A stretch of 64,000 bases of DNA, taken from the NCBI RefSeq assembly GCF_011365745.1, contig NZ_JAAOBY010000005.1:62001-126000 (forward strand), read 5' to 3'. Position numbers and translations under genes: made by a program. A model generated the notes under the pieces. That model was given only the letters and a program-made list of their open reading frames with translations, searched no databases and had not been told where the DNA came from. Shown here one piece after another: positions 25,951 through 33,527 of the stretch. Position 1 is the stretch's first letter; each line of letters starts with the position of its first letter. Source of the stretch: Flavobacterium turcicum (GTDB taxonomy: Bacteria > Bacteroidota > Bacteroidia > Flavobacteriales > Flavobacteriaceae).

Positions 25951-25990
25951 CCAAAGTTCTAAGAACGTTTTCTTAAACATTTCGAGCAGC
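25935..25990 (-). repeat. accessory-block repeat, copy A (after the RDD gene)
   Basis: GCATTAGCACAGCAGC, then AGTT, GAACGTTTTCTTAAA and TTCGAGCAGC. About three quarters of the bases agree with copy B at 26468-26524. The RDD gene ends inside it (stop at 25973-25975), so the last few codons of the gene come from the repeat. Confidence 0.7.
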
Positions 25991-26401
25991 TATTTTTACA
26001 GGCCTTACAGTAATTTTAGAAATTAAATCTCCCAATTTTTGATTGTTTTTTGTGGAAATTATAAATAAAATATAAATCAAAGGGCAAACTAACTCTATCA
26101 AGTCAAAAAGCCTTCTTAACACTATTCTTAAATACCTGCGATGCCCATTTAAATGGGATGGTTTTTCAAAGTTTAATTCTAGTTTTAGTAAATATTTCCC
26201 AATTGTTTTTTTGAAAAAAATATCTTGAATTAAGTAAAAAGAATAAAATAAAATAAGGACCAAACCACTGTCAAAAGAATAGGTGCCATCAAGATTTTTT
26301 TCTCCTAAAATTGGCTCTAAAAGTTTGCAGCAAATAGCAAATACAAGCAAATCCACTAAAGCAGAACTAGCTCGACATACTAAATAATTAATTTTTGTCA
26401 T
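25973..26401 (-). CDS. RDD family membrane protein
   Basis: A 142-aa inner-membrane protein of the RDD family. It shows the motifs R(A)SSALVDLLVFAI near the start, 'FFKKTIGKYLLKLEL' (the 'TlGK' motif) and 'NNQKLGDLISKITVRPV' ('kR.GDl...T.Vv'). About three helices (14-32, 45-65, 96-112). Role unknown; RDD proteins are often linked to transport or to metal or stress response. Composition is AT-rich. The gene is in the accessory block with the ATPase gene upstream, 186 bases away, and the stop falls within repeat A. Confidence 0.8.
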   Translation of the reverse strand: MTKINYLVCRASSALVDLLVFAICCKLLEPILGEKNLDGTYSFDSGLVLILFYSFYLIQDIFFKKTIGKYLLKLELNFEKPSHLNGHRRYLRIVLRRLFDLIELVCPLIYILFIISTKNNQKLGDLISKITVRPVKIAARNV

Positions 26402-26425
26402 TTCAAAACAGTATACTTGGTTTAC

Positions 26426-26482
26426 CTGTTATGCGGATGTTTTATCATTATGGTCATATATCTAAGTGCATTCGCAAAGCAG
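26426..26482 (-). repeat. inverted-repeat arms in accessory-block repeat B
   Basis: CTGTTATGCGGATG (26426-26439) pairs with CATTCGCAAAGCAG (26469-26482) in about 11 of 14 positions, with a loop of 29 bases. It is the counterpart of the stronger arms in copy A, less well conserved. Confidence 0.45.
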
Positions 26483-26524
26483 CCTTGAGTTATATGAACG
26501 TTTTTTTAAAATACTTCGAGCAGC
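26468..26524 (-). repeat. accessory-block repeat, copy B (after the ATPase gene)
   Basis: GCATTCGCAAAGCAGC, then AGTT, GAACGTTTTTTTAAA and TTCGAGCAGC. It aligns with copy A over its whole length with scattered substitutions. It lies between the RDD gene start and the ATPase gene stop, on the downstream side of the ATPase gene. Confidence 0.7.
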
Positions 26525-26544
26525 ATGCTTCTTTAATCACGCAC

Positions 26545-26560
26545 CACACGAAAGGATTCG
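26545..26560 (-). other. short hairpin after the AAA ATPase gene
   Basis: CACGAA and TTCGTG enclose four bases (around 26548-26563) in the sequence just downstream of the ATPase gene. It is followed by a GC-rich run unlike the surroundings. It could be part of a dispersed element; no T run supports a terminator. Confidence 0.3.
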
Positions 26561-26587
26561 TGCGGTAGCGGGGTGAGAACACAGTAC

Positions 26588-27802
26588 TTAATCTTCGTCA
26601 TTATCTTTTAGTTTTATTACCCCAAATGATTTTATATATTCTTTTAATAAAGGGTCAACGAATGAGTATACGCTTCTATCCACTCTTGTTATAATTTCTT
26701 TGTCTATTAATGTTCCAATATTAGTGCTTATTTGATTAGATTCGACGTTTAAATGTTTTGTAATAACTTCAAGAGGAACATTCTGAGAGGCATGAGTTGA
26801 CATTGCTTCTAAAATTAATTGATATTTACCATAACCGGCTCGTTTAAGTAAATCTCCAAGTTTATTTTTTCGTACGTCTTTAATTACTTTTTCCTTTGCT
26901 AGGGTGAAGTCTTCAATGGTCAAATGCATGTCGTCCCCAACTGATAAGATCTCACTGCCAATTATATGAAGTGGCTCAGGAAAGCCACCAGCTAAATTAA
27001 ATATTTCTGCCACCACTTTTTTGTCATAAGTAAAGCCTGCTTTTAAAAAACCATTTGACAGAATTTCTTCAGATTCTTTTTCGGTAAATCTTTGTAGTGG
27101 TATATCTCTTAATGTTCGAAATATTGATGCATGCTCAGTTTCCAATTTCTGAATAGCACCTGTAATTCCAGAACATGCGAAAGCAATGTTTGTTATTCTT
27201 TCTCTATTCAATTTTTCTGTTGATAATTTTAAAAACGAAGCTATTCCAGATTGTGGGTTCATTTTATCAAGTTCATCAATAAAAATGATAATCCCGTGTT
27301 TTCCTTTTTTATCAAGTTTTTCATGTGCATTTTTGATTTGTTTACAAAATTCGTTTACAACATCAGCAATCGATTTATCAGCAGCTTCTTTTTTACTTAT
27401 TTGAACAAAACCAGCTAGGTCAAACTCAAATTTTAAAGCGCTCAAAAAACTCCCAATAGTTGATTGTAATTCGTTTAAAATATTAACAACGAGATTTTCT
27501 AAGCTCTGATTTTCAACAGCATCTACCCAACTGACAAGATAATCAAACCTATCACAACCTTTATCTATTTCAAGCTTATCAGTCAACGAATTATTTCCTT
27601 GGCATAATAATTTAACTTGGAGGAGTAAAGATGATTTTCCAATTCCTCTATCTCCAGAAATTATAAAGTGTTTAGGGTTATTATTCATTGTTTGATATAG
27701 AGCATCTACTGCTTCCTCTACTTGGTCTTTACGTCCTTCAAAATATTCTGGATTTTGGACAGGTCTATTTGGAAAAAATGGGTCTACAAATCTTGTTTTC
27801 AT
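26588..27802 (-). CDS. AAA/ORC-like ATPase with winged-helix C-terminus
   Basis: A 404-aa cytosolic ATPase of the ORC1/Cdc6-like (AAA_16/STAND-type) group. Walker A is GDRGIGKSS (about 50-58), Walker B is IIIFIDELDK (about 170), and a sensor-1-like 'NIAFACSG' follows near 205; 'IPLQRFTEKESEEIL' and 'GGFPEPLHIIGSEIL' form the lid. Residues 310-395 look like a winged helix ('VPLEVITKHLNVESNQISTNIGTLIDKEII'). Such stand-alone ATPases occur in defence and mobile modules as well as in regulation. Here it heads the accessory block with the RDD and DUF5684-like genes. No nuclease or effector is fused. Confidence 0.85.
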   Translation of the reverse strand: MKTRFVDPFFPNRPVQNPEYFEGRKDQVEEAVDALYQTMNNNPKHFIISGDRGIGKSSLLLQVKLLCQGNNSLTDKLEIDKGCDRFDYLVSWVDAVENQSLENLVVNILNELQSTIGSFLSALKFEFDLAGFVQISKKEAADKSIADVVNEFCKQIKNAHEKLDKKGKHGIIIFIDELDKMNPQSGIASFLKLSTEKLNRERITNIAFACSGITGAIQKLETEHASIFRTLRDIPLQRFTEKESEEILSNGFLKAGFTYDKKVVAEIFNLAGGFPEPLHIIGSEILSVGDDMHLTIEDFTLAKEKVIKDVRKNKLGDLLKRAGYGKYQLILEAMSTHASQNVPLEVITKHLNVESNQISTNIGTLIDKEIITRVDRSVYSFVDPLLKEYIKSFGVIKLKDNDED

Positions 27803-27999
27803 ATGTTTTATTTATTGCACTTTCGTGTTTAAGTATTAGGTAAAACTTTTTCATTGGTACCAAAAACATTCCTAGGACCAACCAATCAACCTGGCTTAGA
27901 GAATTATATTTTCACCATATTCATCCCTCAAATATATTAAAATTATCTTACAAATTGGGATTTTAAAAAACGACTTTGTAAAAGTTATCCGTCTCAAAT
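27803..27999. other. region upstream of the ATPase gene
   Basis: AT-rich, with no gene. No minus-strand TAnnTTTG box is convincing. It ends where the dispersed hairpin element begins. Confidence 0.45.
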
Positions 28000-28070
28000 A
28001 GCCCCGATAGCAGCGGAAATCCTTTGCGGTGGCGGCAGCCAAAAGCAAAGATTATAGCGTAAAGCGGGAG
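28000..28070 (+). repeat. dispersed hairpin element, copy E1
   Basis: Begins AGCCCCGATAGCAGCGGAA and ends AAAGATTATAGCGTAAAGCG. The centre, between ATCCTTT and AAAGATT, is a GC-rich 25-base stretch unrelated to the centres of the other copies. Compare copy E2 (32671-32749, opposite strand) and E3 (53476-53540). A 62-codon minus-strand frame that crosses it is not a gene. Confidence 0.75.
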
Positions 28071-28104
28071 TACGCGCCTGCTGAAAATGGCTGATCTGCT
28101 CCCC

Positions 28105-28137
28105 AAAAAAAAAGCCGCCCCAATTGGGACAGCTTTT
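28105..28137 (-). terminator. terminator of htpG
   Basis: AAAAGCTGTCCCAATTGGGGCGGCTTTT on the minus strand forms a stem followed by nine T (A run at 28105-28113), about 75 bases past the htpG stop. Confidence 0.75.
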
Positions 28138-28147
28138 GTGAGGTAAG

Positions 28148-28168
28148 ATTCCGAAGCAAGTTCGGAAT
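28148..28168 (-). other. perfect 8-bp hairpin after htpG
   Basis: ATTCCGAA, five bases, then TTCGGAAT. It stands between the htpG stop and its terminator. No T run follows; it could protect the 3' end of the transcript. Confidence 0.45.
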
Positions 28169-28210
28169 AAGCGCTTCACGTCATTTTAGGTTATAAAATG
28201 GGTTGGCGGC

Positions 28211-30097
28211 TTATTTAATTAGCTCGAAACTTCTTTTTACAAATGCGGTTAAGGCTTCGCCTTTTAGCAAGTTTTGAGATAGTTTGGCTAAGTCTAGCGC
28301 TTGTTTTACTAGGCTTTCTTGAGCGTCTTTGTCTTTGTTGTTTAGGATGCTGCTGGCCAATTCAGAGTTCGTGTTTACTACTAAATTGTACATTTCTGGC
28401 ATGTTTCCCATCCCGAACATTCCGCCACCGCCGGTTTGGCTCATTTCTTTCATACGGCGCATGAATTCTGGCTGTGTGATGATAAATGGTGCCGAGTTGC
28501 TGTCTAGCGCTTCTAGTTGTACGCTGTACGTTTGTTTTGGTACAATGGTTTCTAGAACGGTTTTTAGGCTGGTTTGTTCCTCATCTGAAAGTTTTGAAAT
28601 GGTAGTTTCGTCTTTCTTGATCAAGTTGTCAATATGATCCGAGTCTACACGTACAAAAGTCAGGTTGCTGTTGTCGCCTTCAATTTTCTGGATTAAGTGC
28701 GAGATAATTGGAGAGTCTAGCAACAATACTTCGTATCCTTTGTCTTTGGCGGTAGCAATGTAAGAGTGCTGCGCATCTTTGTTTCCTGCGTACAAGATTA
28801 CCAGTTTGCCATCTTTATCGGTTTGTGTGGCAGCTAGTTTTTCTTTTAATTCTTCAAGCGTGTGGAATTTGCCATCTACGGTTGGGTAAAGTACAAAGGC
28901 ACCTGCTTTTTCGTAAAACTTGTCTTCGGATAACATTCCGTATTCTAAAACAATTTTAATGTCGTTCCATTTTTGCTCAAAATCTTCACGGTTTTCTGTG
29001 AACAATGATTTTAATTTATCAGCAACTTTACGTGTGATGTAATTAGAGATTTTTTTAACGGCAGCATCAGCTTGCAATCCAGAACGAGACACGTTCAATG
29101 GAATGTCTGGCGAGTCTACCACACCTTTTAACATCATTAAAAATTCAGGTACAATTCCTTCTACGTTATCGGTAACATACACTTGGTTTTGGTACAACTG
29201 AATTTTATCTTTTTGGATTTGCAAATCAGATCCTAGTTTTGGGAAATACAAAATACCAGTTAAGTTGAATGGATAATCTACATTTAAATGAATGTGGAAT
29301 AACGGCTCGTCAAACTGCATTGGGTACAACTCGTGGTAGAAGGTTTTGTAATCCTCAGCAGCCAATTCTGTTGGTTGTTTGGTCCAAGCTGGATTTGGGT
29401 TGTTGATGATGTTGTCTACAGTAATCGTTTCGGCAACGGCATCTTCTGGAGCGTCTTCTGCTTTTGGAAGAGTTTGTGTTTTGGTTCCAAATTTAATTGG
29501 AATAGGCATGAATTTGTTGTACTTGTTCAACAATTCTTTGATTTTGGCGTCTTCTAAAAATTCTAAAGAATCTTCAGCAACGTGCAAAATAATTTCAGTA
29601 CCGCGTGTAGTTTTATCAGCTGGTTCTAATGTGAATTCTGGGCTACCATCACAAGTCCAGTGTGCAGCAGGCTCGTCTTTGAATGATTTGGTTATGATTT
29701 CTACTTTCTCGGCTACCATAAAAGCAGAGTAAAAACCAAGACCAAAATGTCCTATAATTCCAGAATCTTTAGCAGAATCTTTGTACTTGTCTAAGAACTC
29801 TTCGGCTCCTGAAAAAGCAACTTGATTGATGTATTTTTCAACCTCATCAGCAGTCATTCCTAAACCTTGATCGATGATGTGTATTTTCTTTCCTTCTTTG
29901 TCAATTTTTACCTCGATCATTGGGTTGCCATATTCTACTTTGGCTTCGCCAATACTGATCAGATGCTTTAATTTTAAAGTGGCATCGGTACCATTCGAAA
30001 TTAATTCTCTCAAGAAAATTTCGTGGTCGCTGTATAAAAATTTCTTGATTAAGGGAAAGATGTTTTCTACTGAAACATTAATTTTACCTGTTGTCAT
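28211..30097 (-). CDS. htpG: molecular chaperone HtpG (Hsp90)
   Basis: Cytosolic ATP-dependent chaperone (628 aa, typical bacterial Hsp90 length). The N-terminal GHKL ATPase has 'LRELISNGTDAT' (with the ATP-binding asparagine), 'IIDQGLGMTADEV', 'GHFGLGFYSAFMVAEKV' and 'GTEIILHV'. The middle domain holds 'RSGLQADAAVKKI', close to the catalytic-loop region. The C-terminal dimerisation domain ends in SFELIK. Monocistronic with its own terminator; I found no heat-shock-type promoter. Confidence 0.97.
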   Translation of the reverse strand: MTTGKINVSVENIFPLIKKFLYSDHEIFLRELISNGTDATLKLKHLISIGEAKVEYGNPMIEVKIDKEGKKIHIIDQGLGMTADEVEKYINQVAFSGAEEFLDKYKDSAKDSGIIGHFGLGFYSAFMVAEKVEIITKSFKDEPAAHWTCDGSPEFTLEPADKTTRGTEIILHVAEDSLEFLEDAKIKELLNKYNKFMPIPIKFGTKTQTLPKAEDAPEDAVAETITVDNIINNPNPAWTKQPTELAAEDYKTFYHELYPMQFDEPLFHIHLNVDYPFNLTGILYFPKLGSDLQIQKDKIQLYQNQVYVTDNVEGIVPEFLMMLKGVVDSPDIPLNVSRSGLQADAAVKKISNYITRKVADKLKSLFTENREDFEQKWNDIKIVLEYGMLSEDKFYEKAGAFVLYPTVDGKFHTLEELKEKLAATQTDKDGKLVILYAGNKDAQHSYIATAKDKGYEVLLLDSPIISHLIQKIEGDNSNLTFVRVDSDHIDNLIKKDETTISKLSDEEQTSLKTVLETIVPKQTYSVQLEALDSNSAPFIITQPEFMRRMKEMSQTGGGGMFGMGNMPEMYNLVVNTNSELASSILNNKDKDAQESLVKQALDLAKLSQNLLKGEALTAFVKRSFELIK

Positions 30098-30239
30098 ATT
30101 TTTTAAAGTTTAAAATTAAATTTTGTATCAAATAGCTTTCAAATAGAATACCAATTGTAAAGAGAGTGACAAAATGTCGGACTTGGGAATTATGATACAA
30201 AAATTAGAAATTCTGAAACATATTACAGGCATTGCTTCT

Positions 30240-30247
30240 TATCTTTG
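30240..30247 (+). promoter_or_regulatory. -7 box of the lipocalin-like gene
   Basis: TATCTTTG fits TAnnTTTG and lies 30 bases before the ATG at 30278. No clear -33 TTG. Confidence 0.6.
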
Positions 30248-30277
30248 TACGAGTATTAATCCATCAAAATATTTAAA

Positions 30278-30754
30278 ATGAAAAAAATTATTTCGATATG
30301 CTTACTGTCTGTTTTGATGTTTGCATGTAAATCAACTTCAGCCACAAGTACAAAAACCGATAGAAAATCACAAGTAGCCATTAAAGGTGACTGGGTTATT
30401 AGTTCTGTAACCTATCCGGGATCTCAATATGTAAAAGTGAACTCTTTTCAATTAGCAGACTCAGAGTGTTTTGTGGGAAGTACTTGGAAATTTGTTTCGA
30501 ACAATAACAAAGGAACTATGGCTTTGACAAAAGCAAATTGTGTTGCCTTTAGTTCACCAATTACTTGGTTTGTAAACGATCAAGGTCAGTTTGTTTTAAA
30601 AGTTTTAGATGCTGGTATTAAAGCAAAGAAAGTTAGAGACGGTTATATTTTAGGACTTGCTAATCAAACCGAAACTTCATTTCAATTGGTAGATAGAATT
30701 GATATAGCAGGAAAAATGACTGACGTAGTGTACCAATTTCAAAAAGCAAACTAA
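30278..30754 (+). CDS. lipocalin-like lipoprotein
   Basis: A 158-aa lipoprotein with signal and lipobox LMFAC (C17). The mature part fits a lipocalin-like barrel: GDWVISSVTYPG, WKFVSNNNKGTM and IDIAGKMTDVVYQF. Short Bacteroidota lipocalins of this kind sit in the outer membrane and may bind small hydrophobic ligands. It is 12 bases upstream of the OmpA-type lipoprotein gene; the two are probably transcribed together, as is common in flavobacteria. Confidence 0.82.
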   Translation: MKKIISICLLSVLMFACKSTSATSTKTDRKSQVAIKGDWVISSVTYPGSQYVKVNSFQLADSECFVGSTWKFVSNNNKGTMALTKANCVAFSSPITWFVNDQGQFVLKVLDAGIKAKKVRDGYILGLANQTETSFQLVDRIDIAGKMTDVVYQFQKAN

Positions 30755-30766
30755 AAAAATAAAAAT

Positions 30767-31462
30767 ATGAAAAAGATTTCAGTAGTTGCTATAGCAACAA
30801 TAATGGTTATAGGTTCAATATTTACAAGCTGTGAGGCTGTAAAAAATACCAATCAAAAACAACGTGGTGCAGGTATTGGTGCCGTAGCAGGAGCCGTAAT
30901 TGGTGGTGTTTTGGGTAACAATCTAGGTAAAGGTGGAAAAGGCGCAATGGGTGCTGTTTTAGGTGGTGTTATTGGTGGAGTTGCCGGTGGTGCTATCGGT
31001 AACAAAATGGATAAACAAGCCCGCGAAATTGATGCTGTGCTTCCAGGTGCTGAGGTAGTGCGTGTAGGAGAAGGAATTAAATTAGTATTGAATGAAAATG
31101 CAGTGCGTTTTGATACCAACAAATCTACTTTGACTGCTGCGGCAAAAGCAAACCTTGATAAATTAGTTCCTGTTTTTGGAGAATATCCAGACACAAACAT
31201 TACAATTTATGGTTACACAGACAGTACAGGTCCAGCAGATTATAACTTGAAACTTTCAGGCGATAGAGCAGCGGCCGTACGTAATTATTTGGCAAGTAAA
31301 GGAGTATCGTCTTCTCGTTTCCAAGTAACTGGTTTGGGTATTGCTGATCCAATAGCTTCTAACGAAACGGCAGAGGGCAGAAGCCAAAACCGTCGTGTAG
31401 AGTTTGCAATCACAGCCAACGAAAAAATGATTAAAGACGCTGAAGCTGAAGTTAAAAAATAA
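30767..31462 (+). CDS. OmpA-family lipoprotein with glycine-zipper
   Basis: A 231-aa envelope lipoprotein. Signal and lipobox FTSC (C22) are followed by a glycine-zipper segment (about 36-82; repeated GAVAGAVIGG and GGVIGGVAGG units) and an OmpA C-terminal domain (about 110-220) with 'ITIYGYTDSTGPADYNLKLSGDRAAAVRNYL' and 'SQNRRVEF', which binds peptidoglycan. So it probably links the outer membrane to the cell wall. It is followed by a hairpin terminator and co-transcribed with the lipocalin-like gene. Confidence 0.9.
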   Translation: MKKISVVAIATIMVIGSIFTSCEAVKNTNQKQRGAGIGAVAGAVIGGVLGNNLGKGGKGAMGAVLGGVIGGVAGGAIGNKMDKQAREIDAVLPGAEVVRVGEGIKLVLNENAVRFDTNKSTLTAAAKANLDKLVPVFGEYPDTNITIYGYTDSTGPADYNLKLSGDRAAAVRNYLASKGVSSSRFQVTGLGIADPIASNETAEGRSQNRRVEFAITANEKMIKDAEAEVKK

Positions 31463-31483
31463 GCTAAAACTACATTAATAACA

Positions 31484-31516
31484 AGAGCTGTTTCTTTCTA
31501 GAAGCAGCTTTTTTTG
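31484..31516 (+). terminator. terminator of the lipocalin-OmpA unit
   Basis: GAGCTGTTTC and GAAGCAGCTT pair with one mismatch and are followed by seven T. Confidence 0.8.
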
Positions 31517-31540
31517 TGTTTAAAATTGTTTTAAAGATTG

Positions 31541-31548
31541 TAAATTTG
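31541..31548 (+). promoter_or_regulatory. -7 box of the ABC ATPase gene
   Basis: TAAATTTG, 15 bases before the first ATG at 31563. A possible -33 TTG at 31514-31516 gives a spacer of 24 bp, slightly long. Confidence 0.55.
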
Positions 31549-31562
31549 CGCTTTAATTTTTG

Positions 31563-32513
31563 ATGATGCTAGAAATAAAAAACATACACTTTTCCTATAG
31601 TGACACTCCGGTGATCAAAAACATCAGTTTCACGGTAGAGAAAGGACAAAATATAGCCATTATTGGCGAAAGTGGTTGCGGAAAAAGTACTTTACTGAAA
31701 CTCATCTACGGCTTACTTGACCTCAACGAAGGCAGTATTAGCAACGATGAAAAACCTATTCTTGGCCCTAAATACAACCTTATTCCGGGAGTAGATTACA
31801 TTAAATACTTGGCACAAGATTTCGACTTAATGCCGTACACCACCGTTGAGGAAAATGTAGGTAAGTTTTTGTCGAGCGCTTTTTTACCCCTAAAAAGACT
31901 TCGTATTCAAGAACTGCTTGAAATGGTCGAAATGACTGAATTTGCCAAAGTAAAAGCCAAAGACCTAAGTGGTGGTCAGCAACAACGTGTGGCATTAGCA
32001 AAAGCGTTGGCCCTCGAGCCTGAAATTTTATTGCTTGACGAGCCGTTCAGTCACATTGATAATTTCAGGAAAAATGCCTTACGCCGCAACTTGTTTGCCT
32101 ACTTAAAGAAAAAAAAGATTACCTGCATCATTGCCACGCACGATAGCGTAGATGCCTTGTCATTTGCTGATGAAACCATCGTATTGCAAAAAGGCGAAGT
32201 AGTGGTAAAAGGACCTTCAAGAGCAGTTTATGAAGTGCCGCCAACCAAATATGTAGCCTCACTTTTTGGCGAAGTCAATGAGTTCATGCTCTCGCAAATT
32301 ATCGACATTGACCCCGCGGACGACGAGTATTTACTGCTCTATCCGCACCAATTAAAAGTTGTTGATAATTCAAAAATGACAGCCATCGTCAAACAATGTT
32401 ACTACCGCGGCGGCCATTTTTTAGTAAAAGCAGCCTTTGATCGAAGAGCTATTTTCTTTGAGCACGACACCGAGTTAGACTTTAATCAAGAAGTGCGCTT
32501 GATGCTAGCCTAA
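31563..32513 (+). CDS. ABC transporter ATP-binding protein (FbpC/PotA-like)
   Basis: ATPase subunit of an importer, about 316 aa. The frame can be read from a TTG at 31560 but the first ATG is at 31563, and MLEIKNIHF begins at 31566. Walker A is GESGCGKST, the Q-loop YLAQDFDLMP, the signature LSGGQQQRVA, Walker B ILLLDEPFSHID and the H-loop IIATHDS. A C-terminal TOBE-like extension (about 230-316) follows, as in iron, spermidine or sulfate importers. No permease or binding-protein gene is next to it, so its partner is elsewhere. The substrate is unknown. Confidence 0.88.
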   Translation: MMLEIKNIHFSYSDTPVIKNISFTVEKGQNIAIIGESGCGKSTLLKLIYGLLDLNEGSISNDEKPILGPKYNLIPGVDYIKYLAQDFDLMPYTTVEENVGKFLSSAFLPLKRLRIQELLEMVEMTEFAKVKAKDLSGGQQQRVALAKALALEPEILLLDEPFSHIDNFRKNALRRNLFAYLKKKKITCIIATHDSVDALSFADETIVLQKGEVVVKGPSRAVYEVPPTKYVASLFGEVNEFMLSQIIDIDPADDEYLLLYPHQLKVVDNSKMTAIVKQCYYRGGHFLVKAAFDRRAIFFEHDTELDFNQEVRLMLA

Positions 32514-32534
32514 AAAATCATGATCGAAAATATA

Positions 32535-32577
32535 AAAAATGCCCCAAAAAGTCAAGCGCTATTTGGGGCATTTTTTA
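32535..32577. terminator. terminator of the ABC ATPase gene
   Basis: AAAAAATGCCCCAAA and TTTGGGGCATTTTTT form a long stem; it can work on both strands. Confidence 0.9.
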
Positions 32578-32670
32578 TGCAGAAAAGCCAGACGGATTCG
32601 TTTTAGGTAAGATAGATGTTTGTTGGTGTTTTTTTAGGGAGCAGTAGTTTATTGCCTCGCACACGACTGG

Positions 32671-32749
32671 TCCCGCTGTCCGTTATATCTTGCTGGCAAT
32701 CCCGATGTTTCGGGATTTGCCCAGCAAGGATGCCACTTCCATCGGGGCT
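32671..32749 (-). repeat. dispersed hairpin element, copy E2
   Basis: The minus strand reads AGCCCCGATGGAAGTGGCAT, then CCTT, and ends AAGATATAACGGACAGCGGG. The centre TTGCTGGGCAAATCCCGA/TCGGGATTGCCAGCAA is a near-perfect hairpin different from that of E1 and E3. It lies just upstream of the tandem array. Confidence 0.8.
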
Positions 32750-32788
32750 CGAGAGAACGTTTTGTTTTCAGAACTTGACCACCAAAAA

Positions 32789-33440
32789 CTTCTCGATACA
32801 ATTTTTAATCGTAAAGCTGTCGCATTACCATTCAAAATAACTCGAAGTGACGTTTGCAACACCATTCAAATAAACTGTTCAGTCCGAATCGTCAAGTTAA
32901 GAAATTCGTCAGTTCGAGTTGAGTAGCAATTTGCGCTAGAAAATTGCTACGAAGTATCGAGAACTCTTTAAAAACCAAAACTTCTCGATACAATTTTGAA
33001 CCGTAAAGCTGTCGCATTACAATTCAAAATAACTCGAAGTGAGGTTTGCAACACCATTCAAATAAACAGTTCAGTCCGAATCGTCAAGTTAAGAAATTCG
33101 TCAGTTCGAGTTGAGTAGCAATTTGCGCTAGAAAATTGATAAGAAGTATCGAGAACTCTTTAAAACCAAAAACTTCTCGATACAATTTTGACTCGTAAAG
33201 CTGTCGCATTACAATTCAAAATCACTCGAAGTGACGTTTGAAATTCCTTAAAATTTATCAGTTTTTTTTGTGGTTCATTACGAATCGTCAAGTTAAGAAA
33301 TTCGTCAGTTCGAGTTGAGTAGCAATTTGCGCTGGAAAATTACTACGAAGTATCGAGAACTCTTTAAAAACCAAAACTTCTCGATACAATTTTGAACCGT
33401 AAAGCTGTCGCATTACGATTCAAAATCACTCGAAGTGACG
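32789..33440. repeat. tandem array, about 192-bp unit, 3.3 copies
   Basis: Copies begin with CTTCTCGATAC at 32789, 32981, 33173 and 33377 (periods 192, 192, 204), and the last copy stops after about 64 bases. Most of the unit agrees closely; in copy 3 a middle segment of about 45 bases is replaced. Each unit holds two inverted pairs: TTCTCGATAC with GTATCGAGAA, and CACTTCGAGTT-like with AACTCGAAGTGACG. Near the end there is also a hairpin GTAGCAATTT/AAATTGCTAC (exact in copy 1). Three small plus/minus frames across it are not genes. Confidence 0.9.
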
Positions 33441-33527
33441 GAAGTTCTGTTTTCACAAAAAAACAAGCCCGAAATCAGATTGATCCCGGGCTGGTTTATT
33501 GTTGTTAGCTCTTCTGCAGAAAAGCTT

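Noticed and set aside
24850..26524. Classical integron with attC sites
   Set aside because: No integrase gene in the window, and the repeat arms lack the 7-bp attC core boxes; kept only as a hypothesis of a cassette-like arrangement.
27994..28179. 61-codon minus-strand frame over the E1 element
   Set aside because: It is made mostly of the repeat and terminator sequence and has no protein-like pattern.
29333..29732. Plus-strand frames of 74 and 117 codons opposite htpG
   Set aside because: Antisense shadows of a highly conserved chaperone gene.
32616..32926. Overlapping small frames (two plus, one minus) across E2 and the first tandem unit
   Set aside because: Repeat-derived; frames are broken in the other units of the array.
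32789..33440. CRISPR array
   Set aside because: Units of about 192 bp that are similar throughout, without short repeats and unique spacers, and no cas genes nearby.
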